A DNA stretch of 64,000 nucleotides from Fibrobacter sp. UWH6 (GTDB taxonomy: Bacteria; Fibrobacterota; Fibrobacteria; Fibrobacterales; Fibrobacteraceae), in assembly GCF_900142465.1 (NCBI RefSeq), contig NZ_FRAX01000011.1, positions 1 through 64,000 on the forward strand. Reading direction: 5' to 3'. Both the position numbers and the translations under genes were made by a program. How positions within the stretch are numbered: the stretch's first letter is position 1; every line of letters begins with the position of its first letter. The notes below the pieces were generated by a model, which was not told the origin of the DNA, ran no database searches, and saw only the letters and a program-made list of their open reading frames with translations. This document shows positions 61,826-64,000 of this stretch, one piece after another.

Positions 61826-62260
61826 ATGGGTCACATTTTTTTCATTTCACCGTCTTCACCAGGCAGCTTGGATAAGCTGAGCCAATGGACATTCCGTTGG
61901 CTGCTGGAGCACGATGAACTGTCCGAAGATGCTACCCTTTACACCTGCAATACCATCGAAGATGCCACGAACCTTCTGGAATCGGCTCTGATTATTGGCG
62001 AATCCCCGGCCCTCATCGTGTTGGACCATGCCGACCGCCCCAAGGCCGAAAACCTGATTTTCAGCAAGAAACTTCACGACGGCATCCCCGAATCCTGGAT
62101 TGTGGAACTGGTCCCCGACTCCATGCCCCTCCCCGACAAGGATTGCGAAGAAAACGGTTTCTACTGGATCCGCAAGCCGGTCAGCGAAGAAGAATGGCAC
62201 AAGACACTGGAGTTAGTCCTGGTCCGTAACGGATCCCCCCAATGGGCCAGTAACAATTAG
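61826..62260 (+). CDS. Degenerate response-regulator receiver-like protein
   Basis: This 144-residue protein has the alternating strand-helix order of a CheY-like receiver: IFFISPSSPGSLDKL, ALIVLDHADRP, WIVELVPD and YWIRKPVSEEEWHKTLELVL. The Lys-Pro near the end fits the receiver's conserved Lys-Pro, and the Asp in IVLDHAD could be the phosphoacceptor. The usual acidic pair near the N-terminus is absent, so it may be a pseudo-receiver. The histidine kinase at 27.6 kb is a possible but distant partner. The protein is followed 39 bp later by the TIM-barrel-like gene. Confidence 0.6.
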   Translation: MGHIFFISPSSPGSLDKLSQWTFRWLLEHDELSEDATLYTCNTIEDATNLLESALIIGESPALIVLDHADRPKAENLIFSKKLHDGIPESWIVELVPDSMPLPDKDCEENGFYWIRKPVSEEEWHKTLELVLVRNGSPQWASNN

Positions 62261-62299
62261 ATTTTTTCATCCGACTTAAAAAGTCAGACCTTAAAGAAA

Positions 62300-63310
62300 A
62301 TGATGGAAGTAAAAGTAAAAGGCGTAAGCTACTTTGGCGTGCGCTCCCCTAAGCATGTTCTTGCCGACATGGCCGACATCAAGGCCGCAGGATTCAACGC
62401 AGTACTCCACACCTGGAGTGAAGAAGACCAGCAGTATTATTACGGCACCATGAAGGAAATCGTAGACAGTTCCGCCAACCTCGGACTGAAGGTCTACGTG
62501 AACCCCTGGGGAATCGGCCGCGTGTTTGGCGGAGAAGCCTATTCGGAATTGACCGCCCGCGACCACAGTATGTGCCAGGTTGCTCTAGACGGGAAACCCA
62601 AGGTTGCAGCCTGTCCCAGCAATCCCAAGTTCAGGGAATACATGCACAAGTGGATTGAAACCGTTTGCAACACCGCCGTAGACACCATCTTCTGGGATGA
62701 GCCCCACTTCTACTTCGAAAAGGGCGGTCTCAGCAACTGGAGTTGCCGCTGCCCCGTCTGCTGCGCCAAGTTCCGCCAACGTTTCGGCTACGATATGCCC
62801 GCCGCCCCCTTTGATGAAATGCAGCAGGATCAAGCCCGAGACGTCCTTCAGTTCCGCGAAGACAGCCTTATTGACTTCCTGAAGGAAATGACAGAAGACG
62901 TTCACGCCCGCGGCAAGCGCAACTGCGTCTGCATGCTGCCCCCCTGGTTCCCTGCAGGCCTTGATGACTGGAGCAAGGTGGCCCGACTGGAATCCGTAGA
63001 CGAAGTGGCCAGCGACCCTTACTGGGAAAAGGGAGCTACCGAGGAATGGGTCCGCGAAAAATACGCCGAAACCGCCCGCAAGTTGACCGACGTCGCCAAG
63101 CAATTCGGCAAAGACGTGCAGATGTGGATCAAGGCCTATCAAATCGAAGCAGGCCGTGAAAACGACCTCGCCATCGCCGTCGAAGAAAGCCGCAAGGCCG
63201 CCATCGACAACATCTTCGCCTGGAGCTATCGCGGAACAGAAACCCTAAGCTGGCTGAAATCCGACAATCCGGATGCCGTAGCCAAAGCATTCCGCACCGC
63301 ATTGAAATAA
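62300..63310 (+). CDS. TIM-barrel-like protein, possible glycoside hydrolase
   Basis: This 336-residue soluble protein has no signal peptide. Its strand-helix order recalls glycosidase TIM barrels: KGVSYFGVRSPKHVLADMADIKAAGFNAVLHTWS, LGLKVYVNPWGIGRVFGG, and CNTAVDTIFWDEPHFYFEKGG, where Asp-Glu could be an active-site pair. A Cys cluster CRCPVCCAKFRQRFG lies in the middle and could bind metal. VQMWIKAYQIEAG and NIFAWSYRGTETLSW are later strands. The family is not recognised; a carbohydrate-active role would fit a fibre-degrading organism, but this one is cytoplasmic. The ATG pair at 62300 could start at either codon. It ends at the terminator at 63345. Confidence 0.6.
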   Translation: MMEVKVKGVSYFGVRSPKHVLADMADIKAAGFNAVLHTWSEEDQQYYYGTMKEIVDSSANLGLKVYVNPWGIGRVFGGEAYSELTARDHSMCQVALDGKPKVAACPSNPKFREYMHKWIETVCNTAVDTIFWDEPHFYFEKGGLSNWSCRCPVCCAKFRQRFGYDMPAAPFDEMQQDQARDVLQFREDSLIDFLKEMTEDVHARGKRNCVCMLPPWFPAGLDDWSKVARLESVDEVASDPYWEKGATEEWVREKYAETARKLTDVAKQFGKDVQMWIKAYQIEAGRENDLAIAVEESRKAAIDNIFAWSYRGTETLSWLKSDNPDAVAKAFRTALK

Positions 63311-63344
63311 CCTCTCAAGCCCCACCACATAAAATTGAACCTAA

Positions 63345-63380
63345 ACAAAAAAGCCCTCGTTTATCACGGGGCTTTTTTTC
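63345..63380. terminator. Bidirectional terminator
   Basis: AAAAAAGCCC pairs with GGGGCTTTTTTT around a short loop, between convergent genes. Confidence 0.85.
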
Positions 63381-63455
63381 TCAAGATCCAGTCTGAAAGT
63401 ACGCTCTCCTTACCTGACGAAGTGCCAAGTTATCGGAGGTTTCCATCCCGACGAA

Positions 63456-64000
63456 TTACTTGGCACGTTCCAAATAAGAACCGTCGCGGGTATCCACGCG
63501 GATCTTGGTGTTGTTTTCGATGAACAGCGGAATCATGACCTTAGCGCCAGTTTCAACGGTGCATTCACGGAGAACGTTACCGCTGGTGTTGCCCTGGACA
63601 GCCGGAGGAGCGTCGATGATCATGAGGTCAACGAAGGTCGGCGGAATAACTTCGACGGGGATGGTAGCCAGAGACTTCGGGTCCTTCCACCAGGTCACTT
63701 CAACGGTAGCACCGTCGAGGAGCCAAATTTCGCAGCCGCCCATGCTTTCCTTACGGATTTCCATGGTTTCCTGAGTGTCGTTGTCCAGGAAGAACCAGGT
63801 TTCGCCATCATTGTAGAGATAAGTCATTTCGGTGAAGGTCACATCTGCTTCTTCAACAGTGTCACCGCTCTTCCAGGTACGTTCGAGAGTACGGCCGTTA
63901 ACCAGGTTCTTGATACGAACGCGGTTGAAAGCCTGGCCCTTACCCGGCTTCACGAACTGGTTTTCAATGATTTCGTACGGCTGATCGTCGACGATGATTT
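63456..64000 (-). CDS. efp: Elongation factor P (5' end beyond the window)
   Basis: EF-P relieves ribosome stalling at poly-proline. The visible 181 or so residues cover nearly all of it. The frame stays open to the window edge (IIVDDQPYEIIENQFVKPGKGQAF), so the start codon lies outside. Domain I carries the loop VKPGKGQAF with the Lys that is modified in other bacteria, the same form as in gammaproteobacterial EF-P. Domain III ends KIRVDTRDGSYLERAK, a standard end. Whether a beta-lysylation or rhamnosylation system is present cannot be seen here; a Lys in the loop argues against rhamnosylation. Confidence 0.95.
   Translation of the reverse strand, partial: IIVDDQPYEIIENQFVKPGKGQAFNRVRIKNLVNGRTLERTWKSGDTVEEADVTFTEMTYLYNDGETWFFLDNDTQETMEIRKESMGGCEIWLLDGATVEVTWWKDPKSLATIPVEVIPPTFVDLMIIDAPPAVQGNTSGNVLRECTVETGAKVMIPLFIENNTKIRVDTRDGSYLERAK

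Overview
The window comes from a Fibrobacter-like bacterium (phylum Fibrobacterota). Three things point there. A lipoprotein ends in a FISUMP domain (Fibrobacter succinogenes major paralogous domain). A regulator at 19.6 kb resembles the Fibrobacter paralogue family TIGR02147. Many lipoproteins carry a lipobox followed by poly-serine linkers. A kdsB gene, an Omp85 protein and several lipoproteins indicate an outer membrane.

Region 1 (1-19.5 kb) is accessory DNA. It opens with two related short-repeat arrays around AT-rich non-coding DNA and a tyrosine recombinase of AT-rich composition (1453-2466). From about 2658 to 19439 lies what looks like an integrative element of about 16.8 kb, bounded by direct repeats that share an identical core. 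It carries a second tyrosine recombinase at its left end, a HUH-type Rep and an excisionase-like HTH protein at its right end, and a third tyrosine recombinase with an unknown partner gene in the middle. Its cargo is a fused type I methylase-specificity protein without the catalytic NPPY/F motif, two large lipoproteins with Cys/Trp repeats, a predicted ADP-ribosyltransferase, and a UvrD-like helicase cut off just before Walker A by a long CGAG microsatellite-like array.

Region 2 (19.5-23.5 kb) is a Fibrobacter module: a TIGR02147-type regulator followed by a lipoprotein, then a paralogous lipoprotein. A near-palindromic AT-rich element lies upstream of both units.

Region 3 (23.5-64 kb) is core chromosome. 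It holds a 36-codon membrane peptide, a DUF2334-like deacetylase, an acyl-CoA synthetase, FabF, a hybrid histidine kinase, a DMT transporter, Smc, a radical SAM enzyme, pyrophosphatase, a lipoprotein with PEP-synthase-like domains, an Omp85 protein, an HrpB-like helicase, several exported proteins, a PfkB kinase and a rhomboid protease. A long leftward run follows: gatC, kdsB, a ComEA-like protein, pilM-like, pilN-like, rsmD, coaD. Further on are UvrD/PcrA, a PilB/GspE ATPase translationally coupled to thiL, a degenerate receiver protein, an unassigned TIM-barrel-like protein and elongation factor P, which runs off the right edge. Two families of interspersed repeats sit in core intergenic spaces.

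All functional calls come from reading motifs in the sequence. No database search was run.
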